Both the position numbers and the translations under genes were made by a program. From Zanthoxylum bungeanum (Eukaryota; Streptophyta; Magnoliopsida; Sapindales; Rutaceae): a DNA stretch of 64,000 bases. Below the pieces are notes generated by a model that was given only the letters and a program-made list of their open reading frames with translations, was not told the origin of the DNA and did no database searches. Below, piece by piece: positions 12,234-23,341 of this stretch. The stretch spans positions 61,055 to 125,054 of the forward strand of contig SKCR01033456.1 in NCBI GenBank assembly GCA_019454045.1, read 5' to 3'. The stretch's first letter is position 1; each line of letters opens with the position of its first letter.

Positions 12234-14026
12234 ATGGTTGCCGTAAATCCATTAGTGCGACTTTTAGATTCTAATAAATTGAAAGAAGGTGAGAACTATT
12301 TTGAATGAGAAATGAACATCTGTCTTGTCTTGAAGTCAAAGTAACTGAGCTATGTGACGCTCAATCTATTGCTTGTCGAAATCGATCGTGATTCCACTCT
12401 CGAAGAACAGGAGACATTTGGAAAATGGAAAGATGATAACTTGAGGGTGGAATTCTACATTTCAAGAAAGACATGGAAGTACATGGTGCTTGGAGCATTA
12501 TAAGAATACTCAAGGAGTTGTTCGAAGCAAAACAAGAAATTGAAATATATTAGAGATCTAAGGAATTATTCCAAGCTACGCTCAAAGATAGATGAGCGGT
12601 TGGCATTCATATTTTGAATATGATCGATTAGATCCGATATTTGGAATGAAAACATTATGATCGATGAAAGGCTAAGTCGAAATTCATTTCTATCTTCTTT
12701 TTTTGGTACTTACACTAGCTTTGTGTTAAACTTTCATATGCATTCGATGCAAGCTAGTTACTAAGAACTTCATAACCTGTTACGCATTGCAGAACATGAT
12801 TTGAAGAAAGGAAATCCCACTTTGTACCTCCATGGTAGAACAAGCTCTTCAAAGACTTCTAGGAAGTCGAAGAAGAAAAAAATATGAAAGACGAAGATAT
12901 CAAATAAAGACTCCAAGAAGTATAAAATTACAAGACCACATGTAGCTCGTGATGCATGTCTATACTGTAAGAAGTCTAGACATTGGAAGAAGGATTATCC
13001 TCAGGTACGCTTTGTATTTTTCCTATTATTGACATCTCATTAGACTTAGATGTAAATAATGGATGGGTGTTAAACACCGACAGTCTAACTCATATTTGCA
13101 ACTTCATACAGGTCATGAGGGTTAAAAGAAGGCTGAACAAATAGGGGATCCATCTTTGAGTTGGGAATGACAAGATATTGGATGTCAATGCCATATGAAT
13201 GGTTGTTCAAGATCTCCCTAATAGATGTAAATTAATTTTACATGACTTTTATTAAATACCCTCTCTTATTAGACAGATAATATCATTACTGATATTGGAT
13301 AAAGAGGGATATAAAATAACCATTAAAGATGGTGTTTTATCTTTATATGATAAAGAAAACTATTTGATAAGTGAATGTTCTTTATCTAACTATCATTATA
13401 TTTTGGAAACATATCGAGATATATTTAATATATAGGAAAATACAAGTAAAATATCTGAATTAAATAATATTGAATTATGATATATGAGATTGGGCCAGAT
13501 AGGCGTTAGACGCCTATCAAAATTGGTTAAGGATGGTTTGATTGAAGATCTTACCGTAGATCCTTATCTGATTTGTGAGTCATGTATCCAAAGGAAAATG
13601 ACAGAGGCCCTATTTCTTGGTGTTAGACATCATGTTGAAGATTTATTGGAGCTAGTCCACTCCATTAAATCACATCGCTAATGATGGTTCAACATTTTTT
13701 GTGACTTTCATATATGATAAGTCACGATATGAATATGTCTATTTGATGAAACATTTGATAAATTCAAAATATTCTGAAACAAAGTTGAAAAATAACTGGG
13801 AAATTCATCAGGTGTCTTTGATTAGATCGAAGTGTGAATACATGAACGATGAATTCAGACATTATTTAAGGGAGAATGGGATTCTCGTCCAATATAGCGC
13901 ACCAGAAACTCCTCAATACAATGGTGTGTCTGAGTAAAGAAATTGTACTTTATTGGATATGATGCGATCTATGATGAGTTATACAGATCTTTCATATTAC
14001 CTTTGGGGTTATGCTTTACTTACTAC
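12234..14026 (+). pseudogene. Copia-2 gag, protease and N-terminal integrase remnant
   Basis: Starts at an ATG at 12234 followed by a copia gag-like phrase (LLDSNKLKEGENYFE), then stops and shifts. A CCHC-type knuckle CLYCKKSRHWKKDY is at about 12958-13000, again with tyrosine for the last cysteine. The protease region is eroded. GAG-pre-integrase is at about 13480-13670 (MRLGQIGVRRLSKLVKDG, then ICESCIQRKMT). Integrase fragments at 13700-14020 include YNGVSE. Reading stops inside the integrase at 14026, where the gypsy insertion begins, and resumes at 22165 with THLLNRVPSK. Confidence 0.85.
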
Positions 14027-14670
14027 TGTAGACGCTAGATTTCGCATGAGGTTCACAATCGAGAATTTATAGAGAGTGGGCACCAGCGATCCTGTAAAAC
14101 AAAGATAGAGTTAGCATAAAGAGTTTACCCACCGGTGTGGTGGGTGCCGAAGGTATTTTGGCGCTCAAGTCAGTAATGGAAATGAGCGATAAATATGATG
14201 GAAGGAGAAGCAAGGTCCGAGGCTACCTTGACCTCCGTAGACTGTTGTGAGGGTGGTGAGCCAGAGTATAGATGGTCGGAGTTTTTGGGGGGTTATAGTG
14301 AGAATGACTAAGCTTAGAATTAGAATGCTTAAGTTGGAATGAATTTTCTCTTGAATCTTACTCCTTTTTATAGGTTCTAAAAGTGATCTTCCAGCTAAAA
14401 AAAAGGGTCGTATTAATGAAGGTGGGACACACTAACATGCATAACCTTCTTCTTTCGGTGTTGTTGCACCTATTTGTTCGGGAACAATTAATTTCTGAAA
14501 AGTTATCTTCTTAGTAGGTCTCTTTTAAGAAACGAGTTTTAATATGAATTGGGCCCGGAAAGTTAGCCCAAATTCGGCCTCGGTAATGTTTAGGGGAATT
14601 GGGTTATATCTTATATTGGGCTTGAGGTGAAAAGATGAAAAATGCCTTTGGCCTAAATTTGGCCCGTTCA
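14027..14670 (-). repeat. 3' LTR of the 14027-22164 gypsy element
   Basis: Matches 21544-22164 along its length, including the phrases caccggtgtggtgggtgccg, ctcaagtcagtaatggaaat and cttcttctttcggtgttgtt. It is the downstream copy in the element's minus-strand orientation. Confidence 0.9.
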
Positions 14671-15099
14671 GTTTGTCCCATACTCTCTAAGTCAATGAGT
14701 CATTGGCTTAGAGAGTAATTGATGAGTATGTCATCTAGGGTAATGCACTTTAAGTTACATGGTCAAAGATAACGTCTAGACTCCTTAACGGTCATACCAT
14801 ATTGATGGTGCCAAGTATATATATAGTGATGATCCTCAATCGACCAATCTTGGTGGTTGATGTTGTTTGGACTTGTCCAATGAAATATTTTGTTGATAAA
14901 ATTAAACAAATATCATGGATGGTCCTCAGTCAACCAAATTTTGATTTCAAGAATTTTTTGGTTTGGTCAAGATAATGTAACGAAAGTAAATATTATGGAT
15001 GAATTCCAGTCGACCCATCTTAGATGTTAATGTCGTCTGGACCTGCCAAAATGTAATTGTAAATTAACAGAGTTAAAGAAATGCTAAAAAGGAACCTCA

Positions 15100-16060
15100 G
15101 TCGATTAGAATGAAGACCAGGATAATCTCCAGCCGACTGAACCTGAAAAGGACCTGGGGGAAGTCTTCATTGTTGTTTGGACCAGATTAAGGTCCAAGTC
15201 TTGAACTTGACTCGACATGAGCTGTTGGGAATGTTCATGTCGACTGGACCAGATGAAGGCCAGGATAATCTCCAACCGACTAGACCTGAAAAGGACCCAA
15301 TAGAGTCTTCATTGTCATTTGGACCAGATGAAGGTCCATGTCTTGAACTTGACTCTACATGATCCATGGGGAATGTTCTCGTCGACTGGACCAGATGAAG
15401 GCCAGGATAATCTCCAGCTGACTGGACCTGAAAAAAGACTCAGGTGGAGTCTTCATTTTTAGCTGGACCAGATAAAGGTCCAAGTCTTGAACTTGACTTG
15501 ACATGAGCCATGGGGAATGTTCCTGTCGGCTGGACATGATGAAAGCCAGGATAATCTCCAACCGACTGGAGTGAAAAGGACCCATTGGGAGTCTTCATTG
15601 TCATATAGACCAGATGAAGGTTCAGGTCTTGAACTAGGCTCAACATGAGCCATATGGGATGTTCCCATCAACTGGACCAAATGAAGGCCAGGATAATCTC
15701 CAGCCGACTGGACCTGAAAAATGACACAATGTGAGTTTTCAATGTCGTTTGGACCAGATGAAGGTCCAGGTCTTGAACTGGGCTCGACATGAGTCATGGG
15801 GAATGTTTCTATCGACTGGACCAGATGAATGCTAAGATAATCTCCAATCGACTGGACCTGAAAAGAACCCAGGGGAGTCTTCAATATCGTTTGGACCAAT
15901 GAAAGTCCAGGTCTCGAACCGGGCTCGACATGAGCCATGAGGAATGTTCCCATCGATTGGACCAGATGAAGGCCAGGATAATCTCCAGCCATCTGGACCT
16001 GAAAATGACCCAGGGGGTCTTCAATGTCGTATAGACTAGATGAAGGTCCAAGTCTTGAAC
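15100..16060 (-). repeat. 143-bp tandem repeat, about 6.5 copies
   Basis: The phrase gactggaccagatgaaggcc and its variants recur at about 15239, 15381, 15525, 15667, 15811 and 15952, spaced 141-144 bp. Each unit also holds aggtccaagtcttgaac and gagccatggggaatgtt. Units differ by scattered substitutions. The repeat keeps a reading frame open on the minus strand (15459-16226), which I regard as a by-product. Confidence 0.92.
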
Positions 16061-17267
16061 TACGTCTTACGACATTGCCTGCAAGTTTCAAAAATATGGC
16101 CACGGTTTGTAATAACAGAATTCTTTTACCTATGGTATTGGTAACCATTAATGATACGACATTACTTCTGGAACAATATCTTTTGGACAATTGAAGACTT
16201 CTGAAGTAAGGATGGTGCTCTATCATTCTTTGTAAAGGATGAATTTTATTCGAACACCTATGGGCTAGTGTCGAGTGGATATTTAGAGAATGCTACTTCC
16301 AATTTTGACTTTGTCATGTCGAATGAGGGTCTTACATGACCCTCTATATATGCCTGAGATCATGAACGTAGTTAGTAAATATGAATGACTTCATACCTGT
16401 CGTTAATGGGTTTCTTCCAGTGGCCCAGTTGGCTGCTGTATGTTGACTGGGAGAGGTGTTGATCAACCCATTAATTGTCGAATGGAATGAAGCAATATGT
16501 TGTTGCCTTTGTAACTATCTTTTGACAAAATGTCGTCTGAGACATTGGATGGTTCTCCATAATAATGTCTCGTAATATCATATGGGACTTGATCATTATG
16601 CGCCGAGTCACAAATCTAGCATCACAAATAGAGTTAGTAACAATGATTGTATACCTGTCATCTGGGAACTCATGTCTCATTGGTAATTGATGGTTTTTCC
16701 GAGTAGGAAAAATTTATGTCATCTGGAGGATATAGTTGATGAACTTATTCATTAAACAAATGTCACGTTGCCTATTCGTCGTCTGGGATGAGTGTATAAT
16801 TTTTATACGTCTTTTGAAGGGCATTGGTCTCTGAATAATCATAGACCTTTCAAAATGTTTTCGGTCGATGACTGGGCTCACCTCTCCTCACTAGTTGGGC
16901 CTCAGATGAGTTTTAAGCCTTCAATTAATGTTGAAACCCTAGCGAGAGTTACGGGCCATCTTTCAGTCGGGAAAACGAAGCGCCAAAATGAGAGAGTGTT
17001 ATAAGAGGGCCTTTGGAGACTCTTTCGCTTAAATTTCCTCATTTGCAAGTTAGAAGAGCTCTTATGATCTTCAAGGTACTCCTCATACTCTTCATCGTGT
17101 TCTTCAATTCTTCAATTTGTAGATTCAAGTTATTTTTAGTTAAATAGGCCATTTGATCTTTAGGGTACTTAAGAGGATTGTTTAGATCATGTTTGTGGGT
17201 TAAGGTAGTTTGATCTTCTGGGTATAGAATTCAAGAAGGTTTAGTGTTTGTAGTCTGAAATTGTATA
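16061..17267. other. Non-coding stretch between the tandem repeat and the antisense ORF
   Basis: No conserved protein, RNA gene or clear repeat seen. It contains dispersed short phrases echoing the repeat unit (for example gtcatctgg and gtcgtctggg) and may be older, decayed array. Confidence 0.4.
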
Positions 17268-19204
17268 ATGACCGAGAGTTCTTCGAGCTCCAGCGACACC
17301 CCAATGGAGATGTATGTAGACTTACCTCTACAGGTCACCTCGTCCGTTTTGAGATTTTCTATTGAGACTGGTGATGTTGAGTCGAGTGGGAGTGGTCATG
17401 ATACCCGAGTTTTTGACTGTAGAATCACATTTAGGTATCCCCAATGATGTTCCTCCATTAAGAATGGTGCTGGCGGAGTGGGAGTCGAGTGAGATTCCAA
17501 GTACCAGTGAGCCGACAATCATACTGACAAAGAACCCAGTAAGTCGAGAAGATGAGATACCACTTGTTTCTTGACAAAAAAGGGAGCACTTGATATCTGG
17601 TATGACCACAAATGATCGAGGAGGTTAGCAGAAGTTCTATTTTTTTGTGAGGGGATAGAGTGTCTTTGGATCGACTGGGGCAGGTCGTATCTCAAAGTAC
17701 TAGAATATCACGAGTGAGTGTGGAATTTTATCTACGATATTGCTTATTTGTTCTGTTGGCTGGCTCATATTCATTCACTTCTTCTTTTTGTTGTGACAGG
17801 TTCATCTCAAAATCGTACCTTTGACGTGACTCTAGATGTCGTTGCAAACACCGACTATTTTTTTAGTATACCTACTACAGAGAGGAATTGGAGGAGGGTC
17901 GTGTTGGAGGAGAAAAGGTTGAGGTTGACACCGTTGCAGAGGGAGGTTTTCGATTCTAAAGGTACCCCTTTGGCCCCTACTAAATATATTTTGGCCATTA
18001 TTCGGAATACCTAGGTGTGTCGGCTCGTGTATCAAAGCCATTCTTTTTTGCGGCCGCTAACACCTGAGGAAACTTTGTGCGCAGCAGAGATAATTGTTGG
18101 TCGCTTCAAGCTTTCATCGATGGAAGAAATTACTGGCCAAGAGAAAGAGCAGGAAGGCGAAGGGGAAAGAAATTGATATGGTTTCTGAGCCTCCATTGTC
18201 GAAGGAGGATGCTTATGTGAAACCTTCTATAGAGGTCATTTTAAAAGTGTCGACTGGGGCGGCTCAGTCTTTGAGAAAGAGGAAGTCGTTGATTGACCTA
18301 GAAGAAGACCTGGAGAACGTGGTTATTAAGATTTCATGGAGTGAGACTGTGATGTCGAATCCATCCAGCTTGTCCATATTTACGGAATGATTGTTATTGG
18401 AAGAGGATGAGTGTCGACTGATGACTCTGGGGACAATGGAGGCGGTGAAAAGTGCAGTGGCTCGGTGTTACAAGGTAAACTGCTACTTAGACGCATTTAT
18501 AATTTCTTCAACTTTTTACTAACATTTTTTGTTTCCATTGTAGACTCTTGAGTGCGTTTCTTTTCAACAAAAGTATGTAGATGAAAATCTGAAGAGGACG
18601 AAGGTTGTGGAGAAATTGAATACTGCTCTGCTGAAGGAGTTACTAGAGGCCAATGCTGAAATGAAGGCAACAAAGAAGAAGGCGAATGAGGCTAAGAGTG
18701 AGGTCAAAGCAGTGAAGGAAACTTTAAACATTGAGAGGGAGATACTGTCGACCCAAATCATATAAAGAAAGTCTTAAAGTTATCGAGGGAGAGAATGCCA
18801 AGTTAGTTGATCGAATGGAATTAATTTTTGTCGAGGCCATGGTAAAAGAGAGAGGTAGCCTGATGCGATCGTACCTTACCGGGGATCATGCTTTTTAGAA
18901 TCTTCTAAAGTGGATCAGGCCGAATGAAAGGTTGGATGCTGGCATCTCTCTGTTAATTGAGAGTGAATGTGGTGATGAAGGGCATGAAGTGAGTTCGAAG
19001 GAGGCTGCTGGTGAGGCGGTTACTGAGCGAGTTTTTAAGGAGGCTCAAGGAGTTGCCGAAGTTGTTGGAGAGGAAGAGACTAAGCCAATGAACAACGAAA
19101 GATCTGTTGAAATGGAGGCTGATCCTGTTGTGGATACTCAAGATGCCCCTTCTGCTGTTGAGGCTCCTGCTGAAGTTATTCCTTCTGAAGGCCTTGAAAA
19201 TTGA
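17268..19204 (+). pseudogene. Antisense ORF with intron and coiled-coil C-terminal half
   Basis: Lies opposite to the element's gag/integrase strand. Reading starts MTESSSSSSDTPMEMYVDLP at 17268. It continues in broken frames to a Lys/Glu-rich helical segment at about 18560-18760 (ELLEANAEMKATKKKANEAK) and an acidic tail ending EVIPSEGLEN at 19201. A likely intron runs from about 18476 (aag/gtaaac) to 18543 (attgtag), joining the two coding parts. Some Tat-lineage elements such as Grande are known to carry an antisense gene in the 3' region, and position and orientation agree. Family membership (possibly the 'putative gypsy type transposon' domain) is my inference. Confidence 0.55.
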
Positions 19205-19559
19205 TCTCTTTTTTATTTTTAGACTTTTTGGAATGTAGACTATTGGCCAATTGCCCCTTTTGTAAAAACATAATCATCTTTATCTTAAATATATTGCCAT
19301 GTTTCTTTAATGTAGCATGGATATTTTATTCTCAAATATCTAAGTCATCATCTAAACTTAGTACGAAGGTAGAATGCCCTTAAGTCGAATAATTTTTTTT
19401 ATATATTCACCTCGAATGAAAGAAACCAGGTAGTCTCCTTGTCCCATAGTCATAGAGCAGTCACTAGTCGAGTGGCTGATTTATGACTCTTAGTCAGGAA
19501 GTCTACCTATAGTATTGCCTGAGGTGTATTGCATTCTAGCTATTTTTAACGGGTCTCCC

Positions 19560-20490
19560 ATATTTTGTTTTCAACTTGTAGGCTCATTGTCCCACTACAT
19601 TGGTGATAATGTATGGGCCCTCCCATGTAGAAACTAGCTTTCCTTCTCCAACCTCCTTGGTATTCTGAAAAAATTTACGTAGGACTGAGTCTCATTCCTT
19701 GAATGTTCTGCACCTTACATTCTTGTTGAAGTACCTTGTCATTCTCTACTAGTAGGCCACAAGTCATATGGAAGCGTTTTCCCTTACTTTATCAATATTG
19801 TCAAGGCTTTGGTTCAAGAGCTATCGATTGGAATCTTCTTCAAGCCATTGGTAGCGTGGGGATAAGATATTTCGTTCGGCTGGAATGACTGCTTCTGCTC
19901 TAAATTCTAGTGAGAATGGGGTTTCTCCAGTCGATGAATGGACAATTATTCTGTATGAACACAATACTCATAGGAATTCGTCTGCCCATGCTCCTTTTGT
20001 TTTTTCTAACATTTTCTTTCTTATAGTCTTGTTGGAAGATTCGTTCTAACCATTGGCTTGTGGATAGCATGGGGTTGAGAAGCTTACTTTGATTCCCTAA
20101 TTCCTGAAAAAGTCTTGGAAGTGGTGGCTGATGAATTATGAACCATTTTCGGTCATGATCTCTCTCGATAGCCTGAATCGACATATGGTGTTCTTCCAAA
20201 CGAAAGCTTCTACTTCTCTATCACGTATCTTAGCGAATGCTTCAGCTTCAATTTATTTGGAATAGTAATCTATCAGCACAAGCATGTAGACTCGCTGTCC
20301 GAGGACTGTTGGGAGCTTTCTGACGATATCCATCCCCCACTTCATGAATGTCCAATGAGAGAGGATGGCTGAGTCTCTCTAGTGAGAGATGAGAGACTGG
20401 GGCAAACCTTTGACACTTCTCACATCTACGAGCGAATTCTGTAGCTTCGAGGTGAATTTTCCTATCTGCTGGTCGTTGGTTCTTGCAAGT
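19560..20490 (-). pseudogene. Gypsy integrase, degenerate
   Basis: On the minus strand the reading includes an HHCC-type end FARRCEKCQRFAP (about 20430-20470), then MKWGMDIVRKLP with the first catalytic Asp, LIDYYSK, TENGS where the family normally has DNGS, and PQANG followed by NESS with the catalytic Glu. A chromatin-side tail like [15 protein letters not shown] is at about 19600-19660. Several in-frame stops (for example after YYSK and NGS) mark it as dead. No RT/RNase H precedes it. Confidence 0.85.
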
Positions 20491-21410
20491 GGAGTCTTTG
20501 ATTCGCTTGGGGGATTCAATATTCTTTCATTTTATAAGCAGGAGGAACTTTCTCTCCTACTGTTCCTTTTATCCTCCTCCCATATAATTTCGATTTGGGC
20601 TCGAGCCATCACTTGATCTATAGTATAGCATCAGACTTTTGTTAGTTTATTGTAAAGCCTGCTGTCCGCCAGCTGTCCATTTCTGAAGGCTTCAACTACA
20701 ATAGACTGGTGGAGATCAGGAATGGATATTCTTTCCTTGTTGAAGTGTTCTTCGTAGCCTCGCAATGATCCCCTCTTACATTGTTGGATTGTATTAAGGT
20801 CGTCTGTGGTTTTCTTAAGTTTGTAAGAGCTAGAAAAATGCTCCATAAACTTGTCGGCTAGCTCTTGATATGACCCAATAGTGCGATATGGTAGGTTGAT
20901 GAACCAAGAGAGGGCTGTACCTACCAATGTCTCTCCAAACCCTCTGCATATTTTGGTTTCCCATTAGTGCGGAGCCAAACCTTTAGACATCATTTTGTAT
21001 TTATAATGGATTACATGGTCGTCTGGGTCGGTGAAACCATCATACAACTTCATATCTGGTGGTCTAAACTTTTATGGTAGTTCGAGGGAAGTGATGGACC
21101 CTGAAAAGAGAGTCTCTCAGATCGCGTCGGCTCAGCTTTTTCTCACTAGTAGTCTGATGTTGGGTAGGTTGGAGACAATTGCATATTTAAACTCCAGTAT
21201 TTCCTTGCGTATGTTAGTGTCAACTTGCTGTGCTTGGTCGGTTGAGGAGATATGTTGACTTCCTTCTTGAATTGATGGGTGGTTGTCTGATGGCGGATTG
21301 TCGTTGTTGAGAAGTAGATGAAATTTTCCCCAACTTCTTTTCGAGGTTTGTATTGGAGCTTCGCATGACTGAGTTTTCCTCTTCTAAAACTCATAGTCGA
21401 TCTTTGAGAA
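20491..21410 (-). pseudogene. Tat-like gypsy gag
   Basis: The clearest block is 20927-20631: TALSWFINLPYRTIGSYQEL, ADKFMEHFSSS, SLRGYEEHFNKERISIPDL and AFRNGQLADSRLYNKL. This is the canonical Retrotrans_gag core (W-x-x-LP, F-x-x-F, L-x-x-Y-x-x-x-F-N). Upstream, MKLYDGFTDPDDHVIHYKYKM at about 21060-21000 gives the normal gag entry. It runs into the integrase zinc-binding region within about 200 bp, so protease, RT and RNase H have been deleted. Confidence 0.88.
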
Positions 21411-21521
21411 TGGCCAACTAAGTGGCCACAAGGTCTGGTGTCTATTCATTGCTAGAAGTTATGAGTAGCTGCGTTGGAAGAATCATAGACTATGAGGTCT
21501 TTGCTTGTTATAAATTGCTAA

Positions 21522-21540
21522 GGCCCCACGATGAGTGCCA
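21522..21540 (-). other. Primer-binding site of the minus-strand Tat-like element
   Basis: On the minus strand it reads tggcactcatcgtggggcc directly inside the 5' LTR, resembling the tggcgcccaccgtggggc type found in Tat/RIRE2-like elements. The downstream position relative to the 5' LTR fits. Confidence 0.6.
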
Positions 21541-21543
21541 AAT

Positions 21544-22164
21544 TATAGACGCTGATTTTCACCTGAGGTCCACAATCGAGAATTTATAGAGTGGTCTAGC
21601 GATATTGCAAAACAAAGATAGTGTGAGCTTGGAGAGTCTAACCACCGGTGTGGTGGGTGCCGAAGGCTCTCTGACGCTCAAGTCAGTAATGGAAATGAGC
21701 GATAAATAGGATGGAAGGATGAGCAAGGTCTGAGGCTACCTTGATATCCGTAGACTACCGGAGTATAGATGGTTGGAGTTTTTAGAGGGTTCTGGTGAGA
21801 ATGACTAAGCTTGGAATTAGAATGCTTAAGTTGGACTGAATTTTCTCTTGCATCTTATTCATTTTTATAGGTTCTAAAAGTGATCTTCCAGCTAAAAAGG
21901 GGGTCTGTTAATGAAGGTGAGATCCACTAACATGCTTAACCTTCTTCTTTCGGTGTTGTTGTAGCTAATTGTACGGGGAATAATTAATTTCTGAAACGTT
22001 GTCTTCTTAGTGGGTCTTCTTTTAAGAAATGGGTTTTAATATGAATTGGGCCTAGAAAGTTGGCCTAAATTCGGCCTCAACAATGTTTATGGCATTGGGC
22101 TATATCTTATATTGGCCTTGAGGTGAAAGGACGAAAGTGCCATTGGCCCAAATTGGCCCGTACA
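21544..22164 (-). repeat. 5' LTR of the 14027-22164 gypsy element
   Basis: Partner of 14027-14670. Outer end GGCCCGTACA abuts the copia-2 integrase codons. About 20 bp shorter than its partner because of small indels. Confidence 0.9.
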
Positions 22165-23341
22165 ACTGCTACCCACTTACTTAACAGAGTTCCATCGAAA
22201 GCTATTTCTAGAATCCCATATCCGATATGGTACGTTAGAAATCCAAGTCTTGAATATTTAAAGAATTGAGGTTGTCCCGTGTACGTTAGAGTTGCACAAC
22301 ATGATAAACTAGCACCCATGGGGTACAAATTCAGGTTTGTTGGATATCCTGAAAATTATTTGGGATATCAATTCTACGATTCTGAGTAATGAAATATTTA
22401 TTGCTCGTTTTATCATTTCTCTTGAAAAGGAATCTTTTAGAGATGGTGTGAATTGTAGAAAGATTTAACTCTATGAGTTTGATCCCAACATTGAGAAACC
22501 TGAGATGGAACCGAAGATCCAACTAAGTGAATGATTTATGACATAGATTCTACGTAGGTCGAATAGAATATCAAGAACTCCAGAGAGATTGTTTTTGATG
22601 TATGATGTGAGCCTCGATGTTATCCTCTTAGAGGAAATAGATCTGACTATGTATAAACATGCGATATTGGATATCGATTTGGGAAAAATGGTTGGAAGCC
22701 TTGAAATCCGAAATGGATTATATGCATGACAATCAAGTCTTGGACTTGGTTGAATATCTTGAATGATTTAAACCTATTGGTTATAAAATATTTTGTAAAA
22801 GGAAACGAGGGCCTGATAGAAATGTGGTAACCTTTAAGGCTCGACTGGTAGCGAAATGTTACACTCAACGTCCTAGGATTGACAATGAGGAAAAAATTTC
22901 ACTAGCAGTGATATTAAAATCCATTAGGATTATTTTAATCATTGCTGCCTATCATGACTATAAGATATGTCAGATGGATGTGAAAATCGCGCTCCTAACT
23001 GGATTCCTCGATGATGATATCTATATGGAACAACTAGAAGGTTTCGTATCCAGTGAGACTTGAAACTTGATTTGTAAGCTTAAGAAGTCTATTTTTGGAC
23101 TTTAACATGCATCGCGAAGCTGAAATCATCATTTTGATTAGATGGTTAGATTATCTAATTCATCAAGAACAAGGTAGAACCATGTTTCTATAAAAATGTT
23201 AGTGGGAGTATGATATCTTTATCATTGGGAATAATATAGGATTGATGAGTGTGCAACCCTACATATACAAGAACTTCTCCAAGAAGACATGGGTGAAACT
23301 TCCTATATACATGGTATAAGGCTCTATCGAGATATAGTAAA
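22165..23341 (+). pseudogene. Copia-2 integrase C-terminus and reverse transcriptase, part 1
   Basis: Resumes the integrase tail (THLLNRVPSK, then PMGYKFRFVGYPENYLGYQF) and enters RT: VTFKARLVAKCYTQRPRID at about 22824, IAAYHDYKICQMDVKIALL, IYMEQLEGFV, and LICKLKKSIFGL after a stop. The catalytic box is broken: where the family has YVDDILLIGND, this copy reads YDIFIIGNN at about 23210, consistent with loss of the Val-Asp region. Reading continues to SYIHGIRLYRDI and is cut at 23341 by a solo LTR. Confidence 0.85.

Larger units (their letters stand above)
14027..22164 (-). mobile_element. Tat-like gypsy deletion derivative inserted in copia-2
   Basis: Flanked by direct LTRs at 14027-14670 and 21544-22164 with outer ends TGTAGA and GTACA. 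On the minus strand it reads 5' LTR, PBS, gag, integrase, long 3' region, 3' LTR. No RT or RNase H can be found between gag and integrase. Copia-2 integrase reads through the join: the right flank starts ACTGC, and the left flank fits the same ACTGC duplication if 3 bp were lost. A plus-strand (antisense) ORF with an intron and a 143-bp tandem repeat lie in the 3' region. Confidence 0.85.

Noticed and set aside
15459..16226. 255-residue minus-strand ORF
   Set aside because: It is the reading of the 143-bp tandem repeat in one frame; units differ without sign of protein-level constraint.
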